Below are positions 1 through 6,642 of a stretch of 10,002 bases of DNA, in pieces. Source of the stretch: Anaerolineaceae bacterium UBA700 (GTDB taxonomy: Bacteria; Chloroflexota; Anaerolineae; Anaerolineales; Anaerolineaceae); NCBI GenBank assembly GCA_002298885.1, contig DBMK01000300.1, positions 1 through 10,002 on the forward strand, read 5' to 3'. The position numbers were made by a program, and so were the translations under genes. Every line of letters starts with the position of its first letter. Within the stretch, counting starts at the first letter, position 1. The notes under the pieces were generated by a model that saw nothing but the letters and a program-made list of their open reading frames with translations, was not told the DNA's origin and did no database searches.

Positions 1-55
1 CCCCTTCTCCTGGAGCACGTTTCACCGCTCCAGGAGAAGGGGCCGGGGGATGAGG
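1..55 (-). repeat. REP-like element (head plus hairpin) after the dehydrogenase gene
   Basis: A perfect 15-bp inverted repeat (1-15 with 28-42, 12-nt loop) is joined to a conserved head at 43-55. On the minus strand the order is head CCTCATCCCCCGG, then the hairpin. The same head-plus-hairpin design occurs at 6499-6623 and 9902-9938 with different stem sequences, so this is a dispersed element family rather than a one-off terminator. It lies 3' of the dehydrogenase reading frame and could act as a transcript 3' end or stabiliser. No T-run can be checked because the element meets the window edge. Confidence 0.8.
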
Positions 56-264
56 CCTCTTAAAACGCCGGCCTGCACGAAATTCCGCCGTCCACCACCA
101 GGTTGGCGCCGGTGATCCAGCCGGGGGATGAGGCCTCTTAAAACGCCGGCCTGCACGATACCCCGCCGTCCACGACCAGGTTGGCACCGGGGGATGAGGC
201 CTCCTAAAACGCCGGCCTGCAGGATACCCCGCCGTCCACCACCAGGTTGGCGCCGGTGATCCAG
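43..264 (-). repeat. Three tandem copies of the dehydrogenase 3' end plus repeat head
   Basis: Units at 43-120 (78 bp), 121-186 (66 bp) and 187-264 (78 bp, the one inside the intact gene) each contain, on the minus strand, the last codons of the dehydrogenase, its stop, GAGG, and the head CCTCATCCCCCGG. The distal units are not expressed as separate proteins; they are gene-end fragments that keep the reading frame and stop codon. Unit 43-120 differs from the in-gene unit at 5 of 78 positions, and unit 121-186 at 4 of 66. Eight of these nine differences fall at third codon positions, and the ninth contributes to a Val-to-Ile change. Both junctions lie at a CCGG shared by the repeat head and the gene. 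Confidence 0.9.
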
Positions 265-983
265 CCGGCGGCGGGCGAGGCCAGGAAGAGGCAGGTATTG
301 GCCACGTCCTGCGGGGTGCCGAGCCGCTTCAACGGCGCTGCGCTCATCCAGCGCGCCACCCCCTCCGGCCAGGCCTGCTCGATGCCCTCGCGCTCCACCA
401 GCCCCGGGGAAATGGCATTCACCCGGATGCCGTCCGGCCCCAGTTCCAAGGCGCAGGAACGGGTAAGGGCCAGCACCCCGGCCTTGGCGGCGGCGTAATG
501 GGCGTGGCCGCGGGCCGGGAAGGCAGCCTCGATCGTGGCAATATTGATAATCGCGCCTGGCCTGTGTTGGCGCAGCATGCTGCGGGCGGCCGCCCGGGTG
601 GCCAGGAAAACGCTGCGCAGGTTGGCGTCGACCACCCGGTTCCACTCCGCCGCATCCATTTCCATGAAATCCGTGGCGGGATACAGGCCGGCATTGTTTA
701 CCAGCACGTCCGGGCCGCCCAGGTCCTGCTCCACACCGGCAAACAGCCGGTCGACTTCCTCCTCCAGGCTGAGGTCGGCCTGGAAGATCGAACGGGCCCC
801 TCCGGCGCGGCGTATCATGGCCGCCGCCTCTTCCACTTCCGCCCGGCTGGAACGGTAGTGCAGCGCCAGCGCCGCCCCGGCCTCGGCAAAGGCCAGCGCA
901 ATGCCCCGGCCGATGCCCTTCCCGCTGCCGGTGACGAGCACCACCTTGCCTTTGAAATCGAACGGATTGGAGTTGATAGGCAT
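204..983 (-). CDS. Short-chain dehydrogenase/reductase (FabG-like SDR)
   Basis: A 259-residue classical SDR, normal length for the family. It has the Rossmann cofactor motif TGSGKGIG at 18-25, NNAG at 96-99, the structural Asn at 121, and the catalytic pair Y163 and K167 (YAAAK). The C-terminal ITGANLVVDGG block is typical of the family. Arg44 after the second strand (HYRSS) suggests NADP(H) rather than NAD(H). The catalytic serine position, 13 residues before the Tyr, is Thr150 (INIATIE), an uncommon substitution that may still work. The substrate cannot be told from sequence; a FabG-like or sugar/aldehyde reductase role is possible. The ATG lies 6 nt after the permease stop with no clear Shine-Dalgarno, so it is probably translated by coupling as the last gene of the importer operon. 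Its 3' end is repeated downstream. Confidence 0.93.
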   Translation of the reverse strand: MPINSNPFDFKGKVVLVTGSGKGIGRGIALAFAEAGAALALHYRSSRAEVEEAAAMIRRAGGARSIFQADLSLEEEVDRLFAGVEQDLGGPDVLVNNAGLYPATDFMEMDAAEWNRVVDANLRSVFLATRAAARSMLRQHRPGAIINIATIEAAFPARGHAHYAAAKAGVLALTRSCALELGPDGIRVNAISPGLVEREGIEQAWPEGVARWMSAAPLKRLGTPQDVANTCLFLASPAAGWITGANLVVDGGVSCRPAF

Positions 984-989
984 GGCGGT

Positions 990-1910
990 TTAGATAGCCA
1001 GGGCAGAGCGCTTGCGCTTCTGGCGAGCGCGGATCAGCAGGAAGGCCAGCAGGGTCACCACGTAGGGCAGCATGCCCGTGAACTGGGAGGGCATGCCCAG
1101 CCCCTGCAGGCGGAAGCCCAGCGAATCGGCAAAGCCGAAGAAAATGCTGGCGGCAAAGACCCCCAGCGGGTTGGACTGGCCCAGCATGACCGCCACCACC
1201 GAGATCCAACCCCGCCCGGCCGCCATGTCCTGCACGAACAGGGTGACGATGCCGATGGAAAGCTGCGCCCCGGCCAGGCCGCAGAACACGCCCGAAAGGA
1301 TTACCGCCAGGTAGCGCAGGGCATCCACCCGCACCCCCAGCGTCTCGGCGGCCACGGCCTGCTCGCCGATGCCGCGCATGCGCAGGCCGAGCGGAGTGTG
1401 GAACAGCACCACGTACACACCCGCCAGCAGCAGCAGCGACAGGTAGACCAGGATGGTGTGCCCCGAGAGCAGCGGCCCCAGCACCGGGATGCCGTCCAGG
1501 ATAGGGATGTGGATATTGCCCAGGCCCACCAGGCGCGGGTCCTGGAAGGCGCCCTGGACGTGGAAAATGGCCCGCAGCAGGTAGGCCGTGAGACCCGACG
1601 CCAGCAGGTTGGTCGCAATCCCCAGCACCACCGGGTCGCCCTTGAGCGAGATGGACAGCACGCCGAACACTGCCGCCACCGCCGCCGAGGCCAGGCAGGC
1701 CGAAAGCACCCCCACCAGGGCGCTGCCTGAGAAATAATCGCCCACGATGGCGGCAAACGCCCCGACGAGGATCATGCCCTCCAGGGCAATGTTGAACAGG
1801 CCCACCCGGTCGCACAGGATGCCCCCCAGGGCAGCCAGCAGGATGGGCGTGGTGAAGCGCAGCAAGGAATTGAGCAGGCTGGCGTCGAAGGAAGCGAGAA
1901 AGGTATCCAT
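990..1910 (-). CDS. nupQ: Nucleoside-type ABC importer permease, NupQ-like
   Basis: A 306-residue integral membrane protein of the BPD_transp_2 family, made of successive hydrophobic segments. It carries the family hallmark DRVGLFNIALEG at about 34-45, near the cytoplasmic loop that contacts the ATPase. Length and motif fit the shorter of the two permeases in BMP-type nucleoside importers (the Bacillus NupNOPQ and BmpA-NupABC type). Together with the 365-residue permease it should form the heterodimeric membrane channel. The ATG starts 1 nt after that permease's stop, so translation is probably coupled. The next gene, the dehydrogenase, follows after 6 nt. The gene symbol is by family analogy; the transported nucleoside is not known. 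Confidence 0.92.
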   Translation of the reverse strand: MDTFLASFDASLLNSLLRFTTPILLAALGGILCDRVGLFNIALEGMILVGAFAAIVGDYFSGSALVGVLSACLASAAVAAVFGVLSISLKGDPVVLGIATNLLASGLTAYLLRAIFHVQGAFQDPRLVGLGNIHIPILDGIPVLGPLLSGHTILVYLSLLLLAGVYVVLFHTPLGLRMRGIGEQAVAAETLGVRVDALRYLAVILSGVFCGLAGAQLSIGIVTLFVQDMAAGRGWISVVAVMLGQSNPLGVFAASIFFGFADSLGFRLQGLGMPSQFTGMLPYVVTLLAFLLIRARQKRKRSALAI

Positions 1911-1911
1911 A

Positions 1912-3009
1912 TTATTGCCTGCCCGCCTTCCTGCGGAACTGGAAACTGCCGCGCACGGCGATGAACATGATGATCAGGGCCTGCAGCACCAGCGAGAGCT
2001 CGCGCGGGATGGCCGTATCGCGCTCCATGCCGTAGCCTCCGGTCTGGATGGCCGAAAAGACGAACCCGGCCAGGGCCACGCCGATGGGGTCTGCGCCGGA
2101 GAGCAGAGCGGCCATGATGCCCACCCAGGCATACAGCGGCGAGGTCAGGGCGTCGTCGATGTAGCGGTAGAGCACGCCCAGCACCAGAACCGCCCCCACC
2201 AGGCCGGCCACGGCGCCGCTGGCTGCCATCACCCGGTAGCCCACCTTGCGAATATCGACCCCGCCGTAGATGGCAAAGCGGCGGTTGGAGCCGGCCATGC
2301 GCAGGTTATAGCCCGGCACGGTGCGGTAAATGACCACCGCGCTGATGATGATCAACGCCAGGATCAGGAAGGAGCCAGTGTTGAGCTGCGAGCCGGGCAC
2401 CAGGGTGGCAAACTGCACCCCTTCCGGCACCAGCAGGGTCTCGTTCATCCCGGAGGGCACGTCGCGGAAGGGAGAGGTGACCAGGTAAGAGGCCAGGTAG
2501 CGCGCCGGGTAGTTCAGGATCAGGGTGGTGATCAACAGGGGCACGTTGAAGCGGAACTCGCAGAACATGGCCAGCAGGGCGTACAGCGCGCCCGCCAGGG
2601 CCGCCAGCAGCAGCACCAACGGCAGAAGGATTGGCGCCGGCAGGGGAATGTAGATCGCCGCCAGGGCCGCTGTGATGCCGCCCAGCACCATCTGGCCCTC
2701 GCCGCCGATGTTGAAAAAGCCGGACTTGATCGAAATGGCCGCCGCCAGCCCCATGCCCACGATGGGGATGGCCCGGTTGAGGGTGGAGGCCAGGTTGACC
2801 AGGCCCTTGCCGGCGAAGGCGCCCTGGAGCATGGCCCCATAAGCACTCAGCGGGTTCTGGCCGCTGACCAGGATGATCACCGCCCCCACCAGGATGGCCC
2901 CCAGCACCGCCAGGCCGGGGGCCTGAACTGCGCCGAGAATCCGCTGCACCCAGGTCCACAACGGCACCCGGTCCGTGACCGCTCCGTCCGGTGTGGTCTC
3001 AGCCTTCAT
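1912..3009 (-). CDS. nupP: Nucleoside-type ABC importer permease, NupP-like
   Basis: A 365-residue BPD_transp_2 permease with a polar N-terminal tail of about 20 residues and then many hydrophobic helices. The signature FNIGGEGQ is at 99-106, which is diagnostic of the longer permease of BMP-type nucleoside importers. Its first 11 nt (ATGAAGGCTGA) overlap the end of the ATPase gene, a stop/start overlap expected to couple translation and keep subunit levels matched. It partners with the 306-residue permease encoded immediately downstream. No frameshift or truncation is seen. Family assignment is firm; substrate is inferred only from the neighbouring nucleoside-metabolism genes. Confidence 0.93.
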   Translation of the reverse strand: MKAETTPDGAVTDRVPLWTWVQRILGAVQAPGLAVLGAILVGAVIILVSGQNPLSAYGAMLQGAFAGKGLVNLASTLNRAIPIVGMGLAAAISIKSGFFNIGGEGQMVLGGITAALAAIYIPLPAPILLPLVLLLAALAGALYALLAMFCEFRFNVPLLITTLILNYPARYLASYLVTSPFRDVPSGMNETLLVPEGVQFATLVPGSQLNTGSFLILALIIISAVVIYRTVPGYNLRMAGSNRRFAIYGGVDIRKVGYRVMAASGAVAGLVGAVLVLGVLYRYIDDALTSPLYAWVGIMAALLSGADPIGVALAGFVFSAIQTGGYGMERDTAIPRELSLVLQALIIMFIAVRGSFQFRRKAGRQ

Positions 3010-4522
3010 GCTTGTTTCCTTTCCAGGCGCCGGTCATCATCAACCCCAGCGTCCCTTCCTGGGCGGTCGCCGCCTCCACCTCGCCCGCAATTTTGCCCTC
3101 GTACATCACCAGGATGCGGTCGGACAGGCTCATGATCTCGTTGAGGTCGGCTGAGACCAGCAAAATGGCCTTGCCCTGGGCGCGGTAATCGATAAGCTGC
3201 TGGTAAATGAACTCGATCGAGCCCACGTCCACCCCGCGGGTGGGCTGGTCGGCCACCAGCAAGGGATAGCCGTGGGTGAGCTCGCGGGCCACGATGGCCT
3301 TCTGCATGTTCCCGCCCGAAAGGTCGGACATTTTGGCGCTGGCCCGGGAGACCTTGATCCCGAAGCGCTCGACCAGGCCGTTTACAAACCGCAGGATGCC
3401 GGCATCCTGCAAAAAGCGGTTGCGCGAAATGGGCGGCTGCGACTGGAAGCCCATCACCAGGTTCTCGGAGACGCGCGCATTCACGGCTGCGCCGACGCTG
3501 GTGCGGTCCTCGGGGATGTAGCTGATCTCCTTGCGCCGGTCGATCAGCGGCTGCCGGCTGATGTCGGCCCCGGCGAGGAAGATCTGCCCGCCGTCCAACG
3601 GGCGCAGGCCCACGATAGCCTCGACCAGCTCGGCCTGGCCATTGCCGGCCACCCCGGCGATGCCCACGATCTCGCCGCAGCGGATGGCGAAAGACACCCC
3701 CTGGATGAGAACGTGGCCCATTTCATCCTTGACCAGCAGGTCGGCCACCTTGAGCGCCTCGGCGCCGCCCGTAAAGGGCGCCTTGTCCACCGCCAGCATC
3801 ACGTCCCGCCCCACCATGTAGCGCGTGATCTCCTCCGGGGTGGTATCTGCCGTGGTCAGGTTGGCGGTCACCCGCCCGTTGCGCAGCACGGTGGCGTGGG
3901 CCGAGACCTCCATCACCTCGTTCAGCTTGTGGGTGATGAACAGCACCGTCTTGCCCTGGGCGGTGAGGCTGCGCAGGATCTTGAACAGGCCATCGCGTTC
4001 CTGGGGGGTGAGCACGGCGGTCGGCTCGTCCAGGATGAGAATATTGGCCTTGCGGTAGAGAGTCTTGATGATCTCGACCTTCTGGCGCGTGCCGACCGCC
4101 AGATTGCCAACCTTTGCCGCCGGGTCCACGTCCAGCCCGTACAGCTCCGAAAGCTCCCGGATCTGACGGTAGGCCGTCTTGCGGTCGATGAATCCGTTGT
4201 GCGAGGGCTCGGAACCAAAGATCACGTTCTCGGCCACGCTGAGCGAGGGGAAGAGCATGAACTGCTGGTGCACCATGCCCAACCCGGCGCGGATCGAGTC
4301 GGCCGGGGATTTAAATTCAACCCGCCGGCCCTCCACGTAGATCTCGCCGCCGTCCGGCTGGTACAGGCCGTACAAAATATTCATCAGGGTCGTCTTGCCC
4401 GCCCCGTTCTCGCCCACGATGGCGTGGATCTCGCCGGGGTTGATCGCCAGGTCGATATGGTCGTTGGCAACCAGGCTGCCAAAGCGCTTGACGATGCCGC
4501 GGAATTCGAGTGCAAAGGTCAT
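2999..4522 (-). CDS. nupO: Double-domain ABC ATPase of nucleoside importer, NupO-like
   Basis: A 507-residue cytoplasmic ATPase with two nucleotide-binding domains in tandem, as in the NupO, RbsA and MglA type. Domain 1 has Walker A GENGAGKT at 37-44, a variant signature LAVGT at 141-145, Walker B ILILDE at 161-166 and the switch His198. Domain 2 has a degenerate Walker A (GVAGNGQA, 290-297, no Lys), the canonical signature LSGGN at 401-405, Walker B ending in DQ instead of DE (421-426), and Ser-Ala-Asp where the switch His would be. Such asymmetry is normal in this family and implies one working hydrolysis site. The ATG has no good Shine-Dalgarno. It follows a 58-nt gap holding a strong hairpin after the receptor gene and overlaps the next permease gene by 11 nt. 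Confidence 0.95.
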   Translation of the reverse strand: MTFALEFRGIVKRFGSLVANDHIDLAINPGEIHAIVGENGAGKTTLMNILYGLYQPDGGEIYVEGRRVEFKSPADSIRAGLGMVHQQFMLFPSLSVAENVIFGSEPSHNGFIDRKTAYRQIRELSELYGLDVDPAAKVGNLAVGTRQKVEIIKTLYRKANILILDEPTAVLTPQERDGLFKILRSLTAQGKTVLFITHKLNEVMEVSAHATVLRNGRVTANLTTADTTPEEITRYMVGRDVMLAVDKAPFTGGAEALKVADLLVKDEMGHVLIQGVSFAIRCGEIVGIAGVAGNGQAELVEAIVGLRPLDGGQIFLAGADISRQPLIDRRKEISYIPEDRTSVGAAVNARVSENLVMGFQSQPPISRNRFLQDAGILRFVNGLVERFGIKVSRASAKMSDLSGGNMQKAIVARELTHGYPLLVADQPTRGVDVGSIEFIYQQLIDYRAQGKAILLVSADLNEIMSLSDRILVMYEGKIAGEVEAATAQEGTLGLMMTGAWKGNKHEG

Positions 4523-4533
4523 AGGATTTATGA

Positions 4534-4572
4534 ATGCATGGTTTGCCCACCTTCGGTGGGCAAACCATGCAT
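4534..4572 (-). promoter_or_regulatory. Intercistronic 18-bp hairpin between receptor and ATPase genes
   Basis: A perfect inverted repeat, 4534-4551 with 4555-4572 and a 3-nt loop, fills most of the 58-nt gap. On the minus strand it is followed by TCATAAATCC and then the ATPase start, with no T-run, so it does not look like a full intrinsic terminator. Hairpins in this position in importer operons commonly protect or cut back the receptor mRNA so that receptor is made in excess over the membrane complex. That role is inferred here. Confidence 0.75.
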
Positions 4573-4580
4573 AAGATTAT

Positions 4581-5660
4581 TTATTTGGTGAACATTGGAT
4601 CTTGTAGCTTGATCTCGCCGCTGATGATCTTGGCGGCGACCTCATTCACCTTTTGGACCACGTCGGGATGGTCGGCAACCAGGCACTGGGTGGCCTTCAG
4701 GTCGCCGCCCAGTTGGGCGATGGTGCCGATGCCGCCCGACTTCAGGCCGTACACGAAGCTCTGGGTGGTCGAATTCTGCATGATGGCGTCGATGGACTGC
4801 TCCATCTCGACGTCGGCGTGCTTGAGCAGGTTATCGACCACGAAACCGGGCTGGGCCGTGCACTGGTTGACGTCAACACCGTAAGCATTGAAACCCTTTT
4901 CCTTGGCGGCCTCGAAGATGCCCAGGTTGCTGCCGGCGCCGGCCGCCAGCACCTGGTCAACGTTGGCGCTGGCCATGGCCAGGGCCTGCTGCTTGGCCCG
5001 CACCGGGTCCGAGAAGGCGTTGTCGCCGCCGATCCAGCGGATATCCACCTTGATATCCGGCTTGATGTACTTGGCGCCCTGGGCAAAGCCGTCGGTGTAG
5101 CGGTGCAGGAAGGGAATATCTAATGCGCCAATGGCGCCCACCGTGCCGGTCTTGGTCAGCATGGCCGCCTCGACCCCCAGCAGGAAGGCCGCCTCATATT
5201 CGGTGGAGGTGGCGCAGAAGACGTTGGGGCCGGGTTTATCGATGCACTGGTCGACGATCAGGAATTTGACGTTAGGCGCGGCGGCAGCGGCCTTTGGAAT
5301 GATGTCGTTGAATTCGAAGCCGAAGACGATGACCAGGGTGGCGCCGTCATTGACCGCGGACTGGACAGCCTCCTGGCGCGAGGTGGGGTCGGTGGTTTCG
5401 AGCACCTTGGTCGTGGCCTTCCACTTGGCGCCGGATGCCTCCAGGCCCACCTTGCCCAGCTTGAGGAAATCGTTCACCCCCAGCGGGTTGGGCGAAACGT
5501 AGACGAAGCTCACGTTGCTTGTGGGAGCAGACGTGGGCGGGTTGGACGCCTGCGTGGGGACAGCGGTTGGCGCAACGGTTGCCGCCGGCGCACAGGCCGC
5601 GAGCAGCATGGACACGAGCATCAAAAGCGCAATGCCTTTCACTACAACGGGACTTTTCAT
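4581..5660 (-). CDS. BMP/PnrA-family nucleoside-binding lipoprotein
   Basis: A 359-residue extracytoplasmic receptor for the ABC importer encoded downstream. It has a signal peptide with a basic start and hydrophobic core, then the lipobox LAAC with lipidated Cys23, then an Ala/Thr/Pro/Ser linker to about residue 48, a style common in Chloroflexota lipoproteins. The rest is the BMP (Med/PnrA) fold. Its landmarks are VFGFEFNDIIPKAA, the IGALDIPFLHRYTDGFAQGA block and NAFSDPVRAKQQALAMASANVDQVLAAGAGSNLG split over the hinge region, ending in YGVDVNQ. Known members bind purine nucleosides, though lipid-type or other ligands exist in the family. The ATG is chosen because AAGGAGG lies 7 nt upstream. 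The gap to the preceding phosphorylase gene is only 33 nt, supporting co-transcription. Confidence 0.93.
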   Translation of the reverse strand: MKSPVVVKGIALLMLVSMLLAACAPAATVAPTAVPTQASNPPTSAPTSNVSFVYVSPNPLGVNDFLKLGKVGLEASGAKWKATTKVLETTDPTSRQEAVQSAVNDGATLVIVFGFEFNDIIPKAAAAAPNVKFLIVDQCIDKPGPNVFCATSTEYEAAFLLGVEAAMLTKTGTVGAIGALDIPFLHRYTDGFAQGAKYIKPDIKVDIRWIGGDNAFSDPVRAKQQALAMASANVDQVLAAGAGSNLGIFEAAKEKGFNAYGVDVNQCTAQPGFVVDNLLKHADVEMEQSIDAIMQNSTTQSFVYGLKSGGIGTIAQLGGDLKATQCLVADHPDVVQKVNEVAAKIISGEIKLQDPMFTK

Positions 5661-5667
5661 CTCAAAA

Positions 5668-5674
5668 CCTCCTT
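5668..5674 (-). promoter_or_regulatory. Strong ribosome binding site of the receptor gene
   Basis: AAGGAGG on the minus strand, 7 nt before the ATG at 5660. It is the strongest Shine-Dalgarno in the transporter part of the operon; the ATPase and dehydrogenase starts have none. This fits a need for excess receptor. Confidence 0.8.
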
Positions 5675-5693
5675 CGTTTTCCTTTTTAGCTTC

Positions 5694-6476
5694 TCAAAGC
5701 TCCGCTGCATCCAGGGCATGCCGGCACGAGCAATCCGGATGGTCGGGATAGGAGCGGATCAAAGTCGAGAACAGGTCGGAAATAATCGGGCCGATCTTAC
5801 GGATGTTATCAGTCACCTCCTTTGCGGTCAGGGTAGATTGCATGCCGGCAGCCAGGTTGCTGACCACGCCCACCGTGGCGTAGCAGATCGCCAGCTCGCG
5901 CGCCAGCACGCATTCGGGATAATTGGTCTGGCCTACCAGTTGCCCGCCCAGGCGGCGGATCATCTCGATCTCGGCCCGGCTTTCGAAGCGCGGCCCGTTC
6001 AGGCAGGCGTAGGTGGCGCCGCGCTGCAGGTGGAGCCCCAACTTCTCGGCGCCGGCAAGCAGCATGCGCTGCAGGTTGGGGCAGTATGGGTCGGTGACGT
6101 CCACGTGGGCCAGTTTCCCATCCAGCGGGTAGAACGAGTCAACCCGGTTGAAAGTGAAATTGATGAACTGGTCGATCAGGACGAATGTGCCGGGACCCCA
6201 GGCGGGCACCAGCGAGCCGGACACGCTGGTCGCCAGGATGCGCTCCACCCCCAGCAGCTTCATCGCATAAATGTTGCCGCGGTAGTTGATGCCCTGCGGA
6301 GCGATGGAATGCTGCTTGCCGTGGCGCGGGATGAAGACGACCTCCTGGTCGCCCAGGCGGCCCGTCTCGACGTAGACGCCGCCGTAGGGAGTGTCCACTT
6401 CCTGAGTTTTCACTTCGGTGATCCCCGGCAGGGTGTAGAACCCTGTCCCGGTGATAAAGCCTGTTTTGGTCGGCAT
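5694..6476 (-). CDS. MTAP/MTIP-family purine nucleoside phosphorylase
   Basis: A 260-residue cytoplasmic phosphorylase of the PNP/MTAP family. It would cleave a purine (methylthio)nucleoside with phosphate, giving free base and (methylthio)ribose-1-phosphate. Visible motifs are ITGTGFYTLPG (8-18), RHGKQH at 51-56, INYRGNIYAMK (63-73), IDQFINFT (101-108), and GPRFESRAEIEM (161-172). The base-recognition end reads VVSNLAAGM (204-212), with Asn207 where adenine-specific MTAPs have Asp. This points to 6-oxopurines, as in methylthioinosine phosphorylase or PNP. The usual ribose-contacting GM(S/T) is G-Gln183-T, which is unusual. The C-terminus has a Cys-Ser-Cys at 249-251. The ATG is preceded by GAAGGAG at 6483-6489 with good spacing. 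With mtnA upstream and the nucleoside importer downstream, the context is nucleoside or methionine salvage. Family is sure; substrate is not. Confidence 0.92.
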   Translation of the reverse strand: MPTKTGFITGTGFYTLPGITEVKTQEVDTPYGGVYVETGRLGDQEVVFIPRHGKQHSIAPQGINYRGNIYAMKLLGVERILATSVSGSLVPAWGPGTFVLIDQFINFTFNRVDSFYPLDGKLAHVDVTDPYCPNLQRMLLAGAEKLGLHLQRGATYACLNGPRFESRAEIEMIRRLGGQLVGQTNYPECVLARELAICYATVGVVSNLAAGMQSTLTAKEVTDNIRKIGPIISDLFSTLIRSYPDHPDCSCRHALDAAEL

Positions 6477-6482
6477 AGCTTG

Positions 6483-6489
6483 CTCCTTC
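6483..6489 (-). promoter_or_regulatory. Ribosome binding site of the phosphorylase gene
   Basis: GAAGGAG on the minus strand, 6 nt before the ATG at 6476. It decides this start and lies just downstream of the inverted repeat-element pair, so translation of this gene does not depend on coupling to mtnA. Confidence 0.75.
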
Positions 6490-6498
6490 TGCTACAAA

Positions 6499-6623
6499 CC
6501 TCACCCCCCGGCCCCCTCTCCTGGAAAGAAAATCACTTTCCAGGAGAGGAGGAGCACCCACTGCACTGTCGTCCCCCCTCTCCTGACAAGTCTTCCGTCA
6601 GGAGAGGGGGCCGGGGGGTGAGG
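6499..6623. repeat. Inverted pair of REP-like elements with 25-bp perfect terminal repeats
   Basis: The 125-bp element has perfect 25-bp terminal inverted repeats (6499-6523 and 6599-6623) that begin CCTCACCCCCCGG. Each end also forms its own hairpin: 6515-6528 with 6536-6549 (14 bp, 7-nt loop) and 6574-6587 with 6597-6610 (14 bp, 9-nt loop). It can be read as two elements of the family seen at 1-55 and 9902-9938, facing each other across a spacer (BIME-like), or as a MITE. No target-site duplication is evident at the edges. It occupies most of the 166-nt gap between mtnA and the phosphorylase gene, and may process, stabilise or attenuate the operon transcript. Confidence 0.88.
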
Positions 6624-6642
6624 CTCAATTTAAGAACACCGT

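Noticed and set aside
43..264. CRISPR array or simple minisatellite
   Set aside because: The units adjoin without spacers, and the sequence is a gene end plus a repeat head.
22..1815. Long 597-residue minus-strand open frame
   Set aside because: It lies out of frame across the dehydrogenase and a permease, is Gly/Pro/Arg-rich low-complexity sequence and has no domain. It is open only because of high GC third positions.
498..4591. Long plus-strand open frames at 498-1730, 1747-3135 and 3272-4591
   Set aside because: They are antisense to importer genes with clear motifs. Their translations are His/Gln/Gly-rich and show no family features.
6588..6596. AAGTCTTCC in a repeat hairpin loop as a GntR half-site
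   Set aside because: It is one arm only, with no inverted partner and no promoter nearby; chance is likelier.
6499..6623. Insertion sequence
   Set aside because: No transposase can fit in 125 bp and no target duplication is seen. It is at most a non-autonomous REP- or MITE-type element.
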